Positions 8,684 through 18,522 of a stretch of DNA of 37,789 nt are shown one piece after another (the stretch's first letter is position 1; each line of letters opens with the position of its first letter). Source of the DNA: Pontimonas sp. (GTDB lineage Bacteria > Actinomycetota > Actinomycetes > Actinomycetales > Microbacteriaceae); the NCBI GenBank assembly GCA_030728325.1, contig JANQZT010000040.1:1-37789 (forward strand), read 5' to 3'. The position numbers and the translations under genes are program-made. The notes under the pieces are model-generated. The model saw only the letters and a list, made by a program, of their open reading frames with translations, had not been told where the DNA came from and did not search any database.

Positions 8684-8718
8684 GAGGCAAGCCTAAAGCG
8701 CAGAGCTAGACTGGTGCT
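8684..8718. promoter_or_regulatory. Back-to-back leaderless promoters for xth and pyrE
   Basis: In 35 bases there are two outward-facing -10-like hexamers: TAGGCT on the minus strand (8690-8695) and TAGACT on the plus strand (8707-8712). Each ends exactly 6 bases before its start codon. Any -35 contacts would fall between the two hexamers or inside the opposite gene, so the promoters must overlap. I see no convincing -35 hexamer. Confidence 0.6.
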
Positions 8719-9264
8719 GTGGCCAGCGCGAGAGAACAGCTCATCAAGTTCATCTCCGAGGAGGCTGTTCACCACGGGGATTTCACTCTCACCAGCGGAC
8801 AAAAGGCGTCGTTTTACATCGACCTCCGTCAGGTAAGCCTCGATCATCGAGTCGCTCCACTGATTGGCGAGGTGATGCTCGAATTACTGAACGAGTTTGA
8901 ACCAATCGATGCCATTGGGGGGCTCACGATGGGTGCTGACCCCATCGCCTCCGCGATTATGCATCGAGGGGTCCTCGTCGGAAAGACGTATGACGCGCTC
9001 GTGGTGCGAAAAGAGCCTAAAGACCATGGTCGAGGTCGCCAGATTGAGGGACCGGATGTCCGAGGAAAGCGCATTGTCGTGGTGGAGGACACCTCCACTA
9101 CGGGTGGATCCCCTTTGACGGCAGCGCGAGCCATCGAAAAAGCCGGAGGCGAAGTAGTCGCTGTGTGTGTGGTGGTCGACCGCGACACCGGTGCGGACCG
9201 CGTGATCGAAGATGCAGGGTATCCCTACCGAGCAGCTCTAGGACTGGGCGACCTGGGTTTGTGA
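8719..9264 (+). CDS. pyrE: Orotate phosphoribosyltransferase
   Basis: Joins orotate to PRPP to make orotidine 5'-monophosphate in pyrimidine synthesis. The type I PRTase PRPP loop is RIVVVEDTSTTGGS, and FYIDLRQVSLDH and VRKEPKDHGRGRQIEG are typical OPRT segments (substrate binding and flexible loop). At 181 residues it is standard. The GTG start lies 6 bases after TAGACT with no Shine-Dalgarno, consistent with leaderless translation. The stop is directly followed (TGAATG) by the next gene, implying co-transcription with the septum-formation-like membrane protein. Confidence 0.92.
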   Translation: MASAREQLIKFISEEAVHHGDFTLTSGQKASFYIDLRQVSLDHRVAPLIGEVMLELLNEFEPIDAIGGLTMGADPIASAIMHRGVLVGKTYDALVVRKEPKDHGRGRQIEGPDVRGKRIVVVEDTSTTGGSPLTAARAIEKAGGEVVAVCVVVDRDTGADRVIEDAGYPYRAALGLGDLGL

Positions 9265-9873
9265 ATGAGTGACCAGATCCAGCCCGAGAGCACACCCCCA
9301 AAACCCCGCCTCACAGACACTCCCCGCGGCCAGACTATTTTCGTCAGCCTGTGGGTGATCGGAACATTCGTCACTCTGGGACTGTGGGTTGTGGCCTTTC
9401 TCTGGGGTCAGAGTGTGGGGGCACCCGAGGAAGACGTAGTTGCTGAGGTCGTGGACACGGCACCACCCGAGGTGGAATTCCCAGATTTGGGCCCACCCAG
9501 CCTCGCTCCAGGGTCATGGGAGTGGCGTGAACTTCGTGGCGGGGAGTGTCTCTCCCAGTTCACCGATGCATTCGCTGAGGAGTTCCAGGTGGTGGGATGC
9601 AGTTCCCCCCACACCGCCCAAGTTGTGCACGCAGAGCTTCTTTCCTCTGACCCCGAGGAGCCCTACCCCGGTGATGCAGCTGTGCTCGCCGCAGCGCGCG
9701 AAGCGTGTGATGTTCGTGAGCTGATTGACATCGAGGTCGCCAAGAATTACTCGGATTTACGCACCGCCTATGCCTACCCCGCGAGTAGTGCTCAGTGGGA
9801 TGTCGGCGAGCGAGGGGTCTACTGCTTTGTCTATTCCGAGAGCGGGGAGACCTTCACGACGTCGTTGCGCTAG
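9265..9873 (+). CDS. Membrane-anchored septum-formation-family-like protein
   Basis: A 202-residue protein with a proline-rich cytoplasmic start, one hydrophobic segment (about 25-50) and an extracytoplasmic domain. That domain carries GGECLSQF and VVGCSSPHTAQVVHAE, a pattern shared with the actinobacterial Septum_form family (cysteine, then CxxPHxxxV); a later cysteine near the end may form a disulphide. The role is unknown and the family name should not be read as proof of division function. The ATG abuts the pyrE stop, so it is probably translated from the pyrE mRNA. Its TAG shares CTAG (9870-9873) with the convergent methyltransferase. Confidence 0.65.
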   Translation: MSDQIQPESTPPKPRLTDTPRGQTIFVSLWVIGTFVTLGLWVVAFLWGQSVGAPEEDVVAEVVDTAPPEVEFPDLGPPSLAPGSWEWRELRGGECLSQFTDAFAEEFQVVGCSSPHTAQVVHAELLSSDPEEPYPGDAAVLAAAREACDVRELIDIEVAKNYSDLRTAYAYPASSAQWDVGERGVYCFVYSESGETFTTSLR

Positions 9874-10715
9874 GACAGGTAAGGGGCAAGTCTTTGTCCC
9901 ATGATGTCGAGAGCTTCGGGATTCGAATCCATCACCACAAACTTCCTGCCCAGTTCTCCCGCTGCGTGGCCGGTGGTGCCACTACCCGCGAACGGGTCAA
10001 GAACCCAGTCTCCTGGCCTGGACGAGGCTCGGATGATGCGCGTGAGGATTCCTAAGGGCTTTTGTGTGGCATAGCCGGTCTTCTCTTTTCCGGTAGGGGA
10101 CACAATTGTGTGCCACCAGACATCGGTGGGAAGTTTCCCCCTGGCCGCTTTCTCTGCACTCACGAGACCCGGGGCCATGTAGGGCTCACGGTCGATCTCG
10201 TCACTATTGAAAATGTAGGCCGTGGGATCTTTGACGTACACCAGGATGGTGTCGTGTTTTGTGGGCCAGCGAGTTTTTGACTTAGCGCCATAGTCGTAGG
10301 CCCAGATGATCTCGTTCAGAAAATGGTCACGACCGAAAATCTGGTCTAGCGCAACCTTCGCGTAGTGCACCTCTCGCCAATCAAGGTGGACATAGAGCGT
10401 GCCCTCGGGTGAAAGCAGGCGCCAGGCTTCGACCAACCTCGGCCCCAGAAATGCCCAGTAATCGGCGAAGGAATCGTCGTAACTGGTGATGGATTCCAGG
10501 GTGAAATCGTAGGTGCGCCCGCCAAACCCTTGACGTGAAGAGTCGGATGACGCCACGACTGAGGATGTGGTGCGTTGCTGGGTTCGACCGGTGTTGAAGG
10601 GCGGATCCATGTAAATGAGGGTGAAGGAACCATCGGGCAGAGACTGCATCAACTCCAGATTGTCGCCTGCGAGAAGGCGCGAGGGACCCTCGGGGCGAAA
10701 GTCGGAATCAGGCAC
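9870..10715 (-). CDS. Orphan DNA methyltransferase, beta-class amino-methylase (DPPF)
   Basis: A probable site-specific N6-adenine (less likely N4-cytosine) DNA methyltransferase. The catalytic motif DPPF (37-40, in YMDPPFNTGRTQ) comes before the AdoMet-binding motif DPFAGSGTTG (about 240-249), the beta-class order used by CcrM-type enzymes, with the target-recognition stretch between them. At 281 residues it is complete. No restriction endonuclease or specificity subunit is adjacent, so it appears solitary. The GTG start sits 7 bases after TAACCT (minus strand), another leaderless-type arrangement, and diverges from the trmH-like gene. Confidence 0.85.
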   Translation of the reverse strand: MPDSDFRPEGPSRLLAGDNLELMQSLPDGSFTLIYMDPPFNTGRTQQRTTSSVVASSDSSRQGFGGRTYDFTLESITSYDDSFADYWAFLGPRLVEAWRLLSPEGTLYVHLDWREVHYAKVALDQIFGRDHFLNEIIWAYDYGAKSKTRWPTKHDTILVYVKDPTAYIFNSDEIDREPYMAPGLVSAEKAARGKLPTDVWWHTIVSPTGKEKTGYATQKPLGILTRIIRASSRPGDWVLDPFAGSGTTGHAAGELGRKFVVMDSNPEALDIMGQRLAPYLS

Positions 10716-10753
10716 AGGGGACAGGTTATCGAAAGGGTGCCTAGGCTAGGTGA
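10716..10753. promoter_or_regulatory. Back-to-back leaderless promoters, methyltransferase and trmH-like gene
   Basis: In 38 bases there are minus-strand TAACCT (complement of 10723-10728, 7 bases before the GTG) and plus-strand TAGGCT (10742-10747, 6 bases before the GTG). Neither gene has a Shine-Dalgarno in this space. Confidence 0.55.
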
Positions 10754-11392
10754 GTGCTGGAAGACAACCCCCATCCTGAAGCCACCACCTGGGGCGTGGG
10801 GCCGTGGCAAGGAGAGCGGCCGACAGGGGATCACTATGACCCGGAGTTGTTGGACAAGGGTGACTCACGAAACGTTGTGGACAAATATCGATACTGGTCG
10901 ATGGACGCGATCATCGAGGATTTGAACACCAAACGGCACCCTTTTCATGTGGCGATCGAAAACTGGCAGCACGATCTGAACATCGGTTCTATCGTGCGCA
11001 GCGCCAATGCTTTTCTGGCTGACACCGTGCATATCGTGGGCCGGAAGCGCTGGAATCGGCGAGGAGCGATGGTGACCGACCGATATCAGCGGGTTCTGCA
11101 TCACCCCACGATTGAGGATCTGGTGGCGTATGCCAAAAACAACGAACTCCCGATTGTTGCGGTTGACAATGTAGAGGGCTCGAAGCCCATCGAAACGACA
11201 ACCCTGCCGAGGGAATGCATCATCCTTTTTGGACAGGAAGGACCTGGCCTCTCTCCCGAAGCCTTAGAAGCAGCGGATATGGCCGTGGAAATCACCCAGT
11301 ATGGGTCCACGCGTTCACTCAATGCCAGCGCGGCAGCTGCCATCATCATGCACCGCTGGGTGATGACTCACGCCGATTTACCGGAGAGCTGA
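10754..11392 (+). CDS. TrmH/SpoU-family RNA 2'-O-methyltransferase
   Basis: An AdoMet-dependent SPOUT-fold enzyme predicted to methylate a ribose in tRNA or rRNA. The three SpoU motifs are present: NIGSIVRSANAF, ILFGQEGPGLS and YGSTRSLNASAAAAI, the last building the trefoil knot. At 212 residues it is short, like TrmH or TrmL, without the L30e-like domain of the RlmB type. The target nucleotide is not determinable here. The GTG start lies 6 bases downstream of TAGGCT with no Shine-Dalgarno. A 343-base stretch with a gene relic follows. Confidence 0.87.
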   Translation: MLEDNPHPEATTWGVGPWQGERPTGDHYDPELLDKGDSRNVVDKYRYWSMDAIIEDLNTKRHPFHVAIENWQHDLNIGSIVRSANAFLADTVHIVGRKRWNRRGAMVTDRYQRVLHHPTIEDLVAYAKNNELPIVAVDNVEGSKPIETTTLPRECIILFGQEGPGLSPEALEAADMAVEITQYGSTRSLNASAAAAIIMHRWVMTHADLPES

Positions 11393-13022
<1,630 letters not shown>

Positions 13023-13054
13023 CACCGGGCTTGTTGGCTCGGTAGGGTCGCTCT

Positions 13055-13348
13055 ATGGATTCGATTCCCCCTGAGCTTCATCAGCTGCGTAAAAGCATCG
13101 ACAACATTGATGCGGCACTCGTCCATTTGCTTGCGGAGCGTTTTCGCACGACCCAGCAGGTGGGAAAGCTGAAGGCGGATCTCTCCATGCCTCCCTCGGA
13201 TCCTTCTCGTGAAGCTGCGCAAATAGAGCGTCTCAGGAATCTCGCGAAGGACGCTGACTTGGATCCCGAATTCGCCGAAAAGTTTCTAGGGTTCATCCTT
13301 GCTGAGGTGATTCAGCACCATCAGGAGCTAGCTGCTGGCGAGGGGTAA
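13055..13348 (+). CDS. Chorismate mutase, AroQ type
   Basis: A small all-helical enzyme of 97 residues converting chorismate to prephenate for Phe/Tyr synthesis. The pattern LHQLRKSIDNIDAALVHLLAER (Arg and Lys of the active site in helix 1), QVGKLKAD and the C-terminal helix ending QHHQEL fits monofunctional AroQ proteins. It has no fused prephenate dehydratase or DAHP synthase and no signal peptide. TAGGGT (13043-13048) ends 6 bases before the ATG with no Shine-Dalgarno. Its last 21 bases overlap the end of the convergent YqaJ-type gene. Confidence 0.87.
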   Translation: MDSIPPELHQLRKSIDNIDAALVHLLAERFRTTQQVGKLKADLSMPPSDPSREAAQIERLRNLAKDADLDPEFAEKFLGFILAEVIQHHQELAAGEG

Positions 13349-13921
13349 CTCGCGATAGAGGTTGCCAGCAACCTCAATTAGTCGCTCAATGAGCGCGTCA
13401 TCTCTCTCCACGACCACGAACTTGGGTCCAGGCCAACCGGGCACCATTTCGCCATTCTTCTTCTCACGCAACATCCAGCCAAAAACGCAGGCGCTGGCTC
13501 CCGTCACATAAAGCTGCCACTGAACTTGACGGTGGTAGTTGCCCGGAACGTGCCGCCATTCACCCCAATCGCGCCCGGTGGTCTTGACCTCTGCAATCAA
13601 GTCGTGACCGGGCGAGAGCCCATCTGGGGTGGCCATTTGCCAGCGCAACTCGTCAGCGTCCTTAGCGATAAGCCAATCGTTGGGCTCGAGCTCGAACTGT
13701 GTGGCGAGCTTCTCGATCAGGGACGCTTCCTGCTCTCGACCAAAACGCATGTAGTCGTTGTCGGGAATCGGGGTGGGGTTCCGTATCTGCGCAAGCACTT
13801 CCCGGAATCCGTCGGGTGTGACCGCTTTCGATACCGCTGTTGCAGTGACTCCGCCGGCCCGAACGGCGAGCCAAGCTTCGTAATCAGAGGAGGACACGAG
13901 GAAGCGTGAGGAGTCAATCAT
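13328..13921 (-). CDS. YqaJ/lambda-exonuclease-type nuclease domain protein
   Basis: A 197-residue PD-(D/E)XK protein related to phage YqaJ recombinases. Seen: GREQEASLIEKLA (helix with catalytic Glu), MATPDGL (the Asp), IAEVKTT (the ExK) and QVQWQLYVTG (the conserved Gln helix). In phages these enzymes resect DNA for annealing-type recombination; here there is no recombinase partner, no SSB and no other phage gene nearby. It lies 51 bases after purL on the same strand, so it may be an operon tail. The ATG start has a weak GGTGG upstream. Cellular role unknown. Confidence 0.78.
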   Translation of the reverse strand: MIDSSRFLVSSSDYEAWLAVRAGGVTATAVSKAVTPDGFREVLAQIRNPTPIPDNDYMRFGREQEASLIEKLATQFELEPNDWLIAKDADELRWQMATPDGLSPGHDLIAEVKTTGRDWGEWRHVPGNYHRQVQWQLYVTGASACVFGWMLREKKNGEMVPGWPGPKFVVVERDDALIERLIEVAGNLYRELPLASS

Positions 13922-13972
13922 GAGTTATTCCACCGTACCGGGGTCCTGGGACACTCCAGCGCGAGACTGCGG

Positions 13973-16270
13973 TCAGCGCTGATATCCGACCACGGGACCG
14001 AGGACGCTCGGGAGGGTTCCTCTGTGAAGGGCATCAAGTTCTTCCAGGTCGAAGCTGAAGTGGTCGGCAACGTCAAGGCCCCGTAGTGACACATCGGTCA
14101 CACCCACTCTGGCTACTGGTACCCCTCGACCCTCACACAACCCGCGGAACTTGACGTCGTCTTCTCGGGCAACGCTCACGACCATTCGTGCCACGGACTC
14201 CGAGAACAACGCCTCGGTGATGTCCAAGTCGCCATCTTCCATTACTTCTGACAGCCACACCCGGGCGCCCACTCCTCGACGCAACACGCCCTCCACCAAC
14301 GTTTGAATGAGTCCCCCGGTGGAAACATCGTGAGCGCTGGTGACAAGCCCATCTTTTGCAGCTACCACCATGAGACCCGCCAAAGCCTTTTCGGCCGCAA
14401 GATTAGGTGCTGGGGGCATGCCTCCCAGGTGATCATGAATCACGCCAGCCCAGGCTGATCCATCAAGCTCTGGTCGGGTGGTGCCCAGCAGATAAAGATT
14501 CTCGCCATCGTCCTGCCAGCCGCTAGGCAGTCGGCGCTCCACAGTGTCGATGACTCCCATGACGGCCACCACTGGAGTGGGATGAATGGGAGTGGTCCCT
14601 GTTTGGTTGTAGAGGCTCACGTTTCCGCCTGTGACCGGGACTCCAAGTTCCATGCAGGCATCCGCCAAGCCGCGAACGGCTTCGGCGAACTGCCACATCA
14701 CCTCAGGGTCCTCAGGGCTTCCAAAGTTCAAGCAATCACTGACAGCACGGGGGTTAGCCCCCGTGGCTGCGACATTGCGATAAGCCTCCGACAGTGCCAA
14801 CTGCGCTCCGGTGTAGGGGTCCAGGTAGCTGTATCGGCCATTGGCATCTGTTGCGAGTGCGACCCCGAGGCCTGACTCTTCGTCGACTCGAATCATCCCC
14901 GCATCATCGGGGAATGCCAACGCAGTATTGCCCATGACGTAGCGGTCATATTGGTTGGTGATCCACTCGGGGTTTGCCAGGTTGGGTGATGAGAGAACCT
15001 GAGTGACCTGATCCCGCAACTCTTCGGGAGTCTGTGCTCGCGCCTGTCCCGACACCGTGTCTGCCTGGACTCCATCCAGCCATGCGGGCCGGTGGTAGGG
15101 GCGCTCATAGACCGGTGAATCAATGGCCACAGTCTTGGGGTCGACATCGACGATGGTCTCACCCTGCCAGTGGATGATCAGTCGACCGGTGTCCGTGACT
15201 TCGCCCAACACACTGGTCTCCACCTCCCACTTCGCGGTGATGGCGAGGAAGTCATCAAGTTTCTCCGGGCGAACAATCGCCATCATGCGCTCTTGACTCT
15301 CCGACATCAAAATCTCTTCTGCGGTGAGGGTGTCATCGCGCAAGAGGACATGGTCGAGAGTGACCTCCATCCCGCTGTCGCCGTTCGCCGCGAGTTCTGA
15401 TGTGGCGCAACTAATTCCTGCGGCTCCGAGGTCTTGAATACCTTCGACAACACCTTCGTGGAAGAGCTCTAAGCAGCACTCAATGAGCACTTTTTCTGCA
15501 AACGGGTCCCCCACCTGAACAGCGGGGCGCTTGGTGGGCCCACCCTCATCGAAAGTTTCACTGGCGAGGATGGAAGCTCCACCAATTCCGTCTCCTCCGG
15601 TTCGAGCCCCGAAGAGGACCACTTTGTTGCCGGCACCTTTGGCGTTGGCGAGGTGGAGGTCTTCGTGTCGGAGAACTCCCACCGCCAAGGCATTCACCAG
15701 AGGGTTGTTTTGGTAAATCGGGTCAAACCAGGTTTCGCCACCGATGTTGGGCAGTCCTAGACAGTTGCCGTAAAAGCTGATGCCACTGACCACACCCGGC
15801 GCAACCCGCTGGGTGTCGGGGTGATCTAGCGCCCCAAAGCGCAGGGCATCCATGACCGCGACGGGCCTGGCCCCCATAGAAATGATGTCGCGAACGATTC
15901 CGCCCACCCCGGTTGCGGCTCCCTGGAACGGTTCGATGAAGCTCGGGTGGTTGTGGCTCTCAATCTTGAAGGTGACTGCCCAGCCTTCCCCGATGTCAAC
16001 AACTCCAGCGTTTTCCCCCATGCCGACCATCAGGTGGGTGCGCATATCGTCGGTAACTTTTTGGCCAAACTGGCGAAGGTGAACTTTGGAGGACTTGTAG
16101 GAGCAGTGCTCGCTCCACATCACCGAATACATCGCCAGTTCACCTGATGTAGGCCTGCGGCCTAAGAGGCGACGGATTTCCTCGTACTCATCCTTTTTCA
16201 GACCGAGCGCCTCATAGGGCTGCTCTTTTTCTGGGCTGCTCTCTGCCTGGGATACAGAATCGACACTCAT
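13973..16270 (-). CDS. purL: Phosphoribosylformylglycinamidine synthase, PurL subunit
   Basis: The ATP-dependent synthetase subunit of FGAM synthase, working with PurS and PurQ, both encoded upstream. At 765 residues it is the short PurL of the three-subunit complex. Diagnostic stretches are [55 protein letters not shown] and GNVSLYNQT. The DUF3817 stop overlaps the start: GTGATG allows GTG at 16273 or ATG at 16270, and I prefer the ATG (TGATG coupling). It is the last biosynthetic gene of the purDC-SGNH-SQ-L run. Confidence 0.95.
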   Translation of the reverse strand: MSVDSVSQAESSPEKEQPYEALGLKKDEYEEIRRLLGRRPTSGELAMYSVMWSEHCSYKSSKVHLRQFGQKVTDDMRTHLMVGMGENAGVVDIGEGWAVTFKIESHNHPSFIEPFQGAATGVGGIVRDIISMGARPVAVMDALRFGALDHPDTQRVAPGVVSGISFYGNCLGLPNIGGETWFDPIYQNNPLVNALAVGVLRHEDLHLANAKGAGNKVVLFGARTGGDGIGGASILASETFDEGGPTKRPAVQVGDPFAEKVLIECCLELFHEGVVEGIQDLGAAGISCATSELAANGDSGMEVTLDHVLLRDDTLTAEEILMSESQERMMAIVRPEKLDDFLAITAKWEVETSVLGEVTDTGRLIIHWQGETIVDVDPKTVAIDSPVYERPYHRPAWLDGVQADTVSGQARAQTPEELRDQVTQVLSSPNLANPEWITNQYDRYVMGNTALAFPDDAGMIRVDEESGLGVALATDANGRYSYLDPYTGAQLALSEAYRNVAATGANPRAVSDCLNFGSPEDPEVMWQFAEAVRGLADACMELGVPVTGGNVSLYNQTGTTPIHPTPVVAVMGVIDTVERRLPSGWQDDGENLYLLGTTRPELDGSAWAGVIHDHLGGMPPAPNLAAEKALAGLMVVAAKDGLVTSAHDVSTGGLIQTLVEGVLRRGVGARVWLSEVMEDGDLDITEALFSESVARMVVSVAREDDVKFRGLCEGRGVPVARVGVTDVSLRGLDVADHFSFDLEELDALHRGTLPSVLGPVVGYQR

Positions 16271-16743
16271 CACTCACCACCCCATTCGGTGGGAGAGCCG
16301 AGCGCCAGCAAAATACTGATGGCGAGCGCCATTCCCAGCACGATGATCACAAAAGACCAGACGGGGTGACGAAGGCCGAGACGAACAAAACGATCAACCC
16401 AGTGTTGATCGCGGGGGTCACCGGAATCCTCGAGGCGCCACTCTCCCTCGAGCTTGTTCCTTTTCTCCAACCACCGATCAAAGGGCCAGGTGACCCACGG
16501 TGGAATAGCCGAGAGGATGGCCAACACGATGGTCCCAAAACCCCAGCGCAGGTTGATGCCGATAATGACCGCGGTCACGCAATAGGCCAGGAAGATGATT
16601 CCGTGGCTGAGCCCCGCCACAAAAAACAGCGGGCCGTCGTAGGCGAAACCGTAACGAGCCACCATGGCAATGATCAGGAGAGTCCAGGTTGCCATTTCGG
16701 CCAGTGCCATCACCCGATAGAGGGATCCCGGTGTCCTGGTCAC
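16270..16743 (-). CDS. DUF3817 integral membrane protein
   Basis: A 157-residue protein with four or so hydrophobic helices (about 10-30, 37-60, 66-88 and 130-150). Its first part matches the DUF3817 pattern ([26 protein letters not shown]), known as a small bacterial membrane family without established function. The charged loop [14 protein letters not shown] follows the third helix. It is translationally tied on both sides: its GTG overlaps the purQ stop (GTGA) and its stop overlaps the purL start, so it is made with FGAM synthase subunits. That could mean a link to purines or simply operon packing. Confidence 0.8.
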   Translation of the reverse strand: MTRTPGSLYRVMALAEMATWTLLIIAMVARYGFAYDGPLFFVAGLSHGIIFLAYCVTAVIIGINLRWGFGTIVLAILSAIPPWVTWPFDRWLEKRNKLEGEWRLEDSGDPRDQHWVDRFVRLGLRHPVWSFVIIVLGMALAISILLALGSPTEWGGE

Positions 16744-17435
16744 GCGTTCACCACCTGAGTCAGAACGGACTGGAACATCGCGAGACCATCGGTCCCAGAC
16801 TTCATTGCCACATCAGTGTCGGGGCCAAAGCCAGCCTCCACCGCGTGCTCTGGGTGAGGCATGAGCCCCACAATGCGTCCCGTCTCGTTGCGCAGACCAG
16901 CGATGTCGTGGGCGGAACCATTCGGGTTCACCTCCAGGTAGCGAAAAGCCACCAGGCTCTCTCCTTCAATTCGCTTGAGGGATTCATCGTCCGCGATGAA
17001 CCCACCCTCACCGTTCTTGAGGGGGATCACGATTTCTTGGTGGAGTTCATACCCGCTTGTCCACGCAGTTTCAGTGTTCTCCACCCGCAGTTTCTGGTCC
17101 CGACAAATGAAATCGCCGTGGTCGTTGCGCACCAGCCCACCGGGGAGGAGCCCGGCTTCCACCAGAATCTGGAATCCGTTACAGATACCCAGAATCGGGA
17201 GCCCCTTCTTGGCCTCGCTCACGACCTCCGACATGATCGGCGAGTGTGCGGCAATCGCCCCACAGCGGAGGTAGTCCCCGTAGCTAAAGCCTCCAGGAAG
17301 GATGAGGGCATCAACGCCCTCGAGGTCATGCGTGCCATGCCACAGGGGGACAGGCGTGCCGCCGGCTAAGCGGACCGCGCGGAGCGCGTCACGATCATCG
17401 AGTGATCCAGGAAAAGTGACGACCCCGACTCTCAT
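16740..17435 (-). CDS. purQ: Phosphoribosylformylglycinamidine synthase, glutaminase subunit PurQ
   Basis: The class I glutamine amidotransferase that supplies ammonia to PurL. The nucleophile Cys sits in LGICNGFQIL and the His-Glu of the triad in MPHPEHAVE near the C-terminus; the start VGVVTFPGSLDDRDA and LILPGGFSYGDYLR are typical of PurQ. At 231 residues it is standard size. The ATG overlaps the purS stop by 4 bases (ATGA), and GGAGGA lies upstream inside purS. The stop overlaps the DUF3817 start. Confidence 0.95.
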   Translation of the reverse strand: MRVGVVTFPGSLDDRDALRAVRLAGGTPVPLWHGTHDLEGVDALILPGGFSYGDYLRCGAIAAHSPIMSEVVSEAKKGLPILGICNGFQILVEAGLLPGGLVRNDHGDFICRDQKLRVENTETAWTSGYELHQEIVIPLKNGEGGFIADDESLKRIEGESLVAFRYLEVNPNGSAHDIAGLRNETGRIVGLMPHPEHAVEAGFGPDTDVAMKSGTDGLAMFQSVLTQVVNA

Positions 17436-17689
17436 GCCGGGGAGTCCTCCACCCGAACATCCAGGACGTCTTCAATCACACCATTCGAGAGCAGGTCATC
17501 CGCCATTTTTCGGGCGTCAGCCAGGTGCGACTCGGTCGCAGGGCCATCCACGTGAAGCTCGAAGCGCTTGCCGATGCGCACTTCGTGGAAGCCCTCAATC
17601 CCGCTGCGGTGGAAAGCTCCGAGAACGGCTTTCCCTGCTGGATCGAGGAGTTCGCGCTTGGGCATGACTTCTACGACGATGATGGCCAC
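17432..17689 (-). CDS. purS: Phosphoribosylformylglycinamidine synthase, PurS subunit
   Basis: A small dimeric ferredoxin-like-fold protein that bridges PurL and PurQ and is needed for ammonia transfer. At 85 residues it is the usual size; VEVMPKRELLDPAGKAV and the KRFELHVDG strand are characteristic. The start is GTG with GGAG 8 bases before it. It is 47 bases downstream of the SGNH hydrolase gene, the largest gap inside the operon, and overlaps purQ by 4 bases. Confidence 0.93.
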   Translation of the reverse strand: MAIIVVEVMPKRELLDPAGKAVLGAFHRSGIEGFHEVRIGKRFELHVDGPATESHLADARKMADDLLSNGVIEDVLDVRVEDSPA

Positions 17690-17736
17690 TAATCACGCTC
17701 CGAGAACTTGGCTCCGCAGTACACAGCGCCCTCAGT

Positions 17737-18522
17737 CTATCGAGCGCTCAACGCCTCCAGTGCGCCACGCTCGAGAGCGTCCTCGAGTGCAAAGCGAGCC
17801 CAGTCTCGATACCCGTCTTCGCTGGGATGGAATCCATCCACCGCAAAAAAAGTGTCGTGGTATCCGGTCGGAGGAGGGGACATCATGGCGAACGGGAATG
17901 ACTCGATTAGTGGACGGATGGACCGCTCAATGGCTTGAGCGTGGGCATAGATAATTCCGCGCAGCGGTTGGGGCAACGTGGGGAACAAATAAAACGCTGG
18001 AAGTGACGAGAAGATCAGCACAGCCTCGGGGTGTCCGTCGTGCAGAACCGTCAGTAAACGCTCAAAACGAGACACTGTAGCGCCCAGGGGCTTGAGGTCC
18101 TTAGCGTCGTTCGCGCCGAGTGAGACAATCACCACATCGGCCGGAGACGACAATGCCGGGGTGAGGAACCGACCCAGGATGTCTTTTGAGGTCGCACCGC
18201 TTTCTCCTACGGATCGCCAGGACACACCTCGCTGGGTTTTCTCGTGAAGGGCGAGAGAAAACTGCGGTACGAGACCGTGGAGCGGGTCCTTCACTCCTAC
18301 CCCAGCAATTGTGGAGTCACCGACACCGAGAACCGAGAGCGGAGACGGACCGGGCCTCTCGCCTTCCCAGGGACTGGGAGCGTGCGGAAGCCTCGGCACC
18401 TGCCTGCGCACCCACTTTCCCTGCGCGTACAGCAGGGGGCTCAACCCCAGCGCAACAGGCCACGCTGCCCGGTGTGCCAGCGTTGGCGCAGCCAAGGCCT
18501 GAGGTGGGGGATTGAGTGCCAT
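17737..18522 (-). CDS. SGNH/GDSL hydrolase embedded in the purine operon
   Basis: A predicted serine hydrolase of the SGNH fold. Block I is GVGDSTIAG (catalytic Ser), block III SLGANDAKD (Asn) and block V DGFHPSEDGY (Asp and His), so the active site is complete. About 70 N-terminal residues precede block I and include a weakly hydrophobic stretch that could be a signal or anchor. Substrate unknown; family members act on lipids, sugar esters or peptidoglycan O-acetyl groups. Its ATG overlaps the purC stop (TGATG); a GTG one codon earlier (18525) is an alternative. Having an esterase between purC and purS is not metabolically obvious. Confidence 0.85.
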   Translation of the reverse strand: MALNPPPQALAAPTLAHRAAWPVALGLSPLLYAQGKWVRRQVPRLPHAPSPWEGERPGPSPLSVLGVGDSTIAGVGVKDPLHGLVPQFSLALHEKTQRGVSWRSVGESGATSKDILGRFLTPALSSPADVVIVSLGANDAKDLKPLGATVSRFERLLTVLHDGHPEAVLIFSSLPAFYLFPTLPQPLRGIIYAHAQAIERSIRPLIESFPFAMMSPPPTGYHDTFFAVDGFHPSEDGYRDWARFALEDALERGALEALSAR

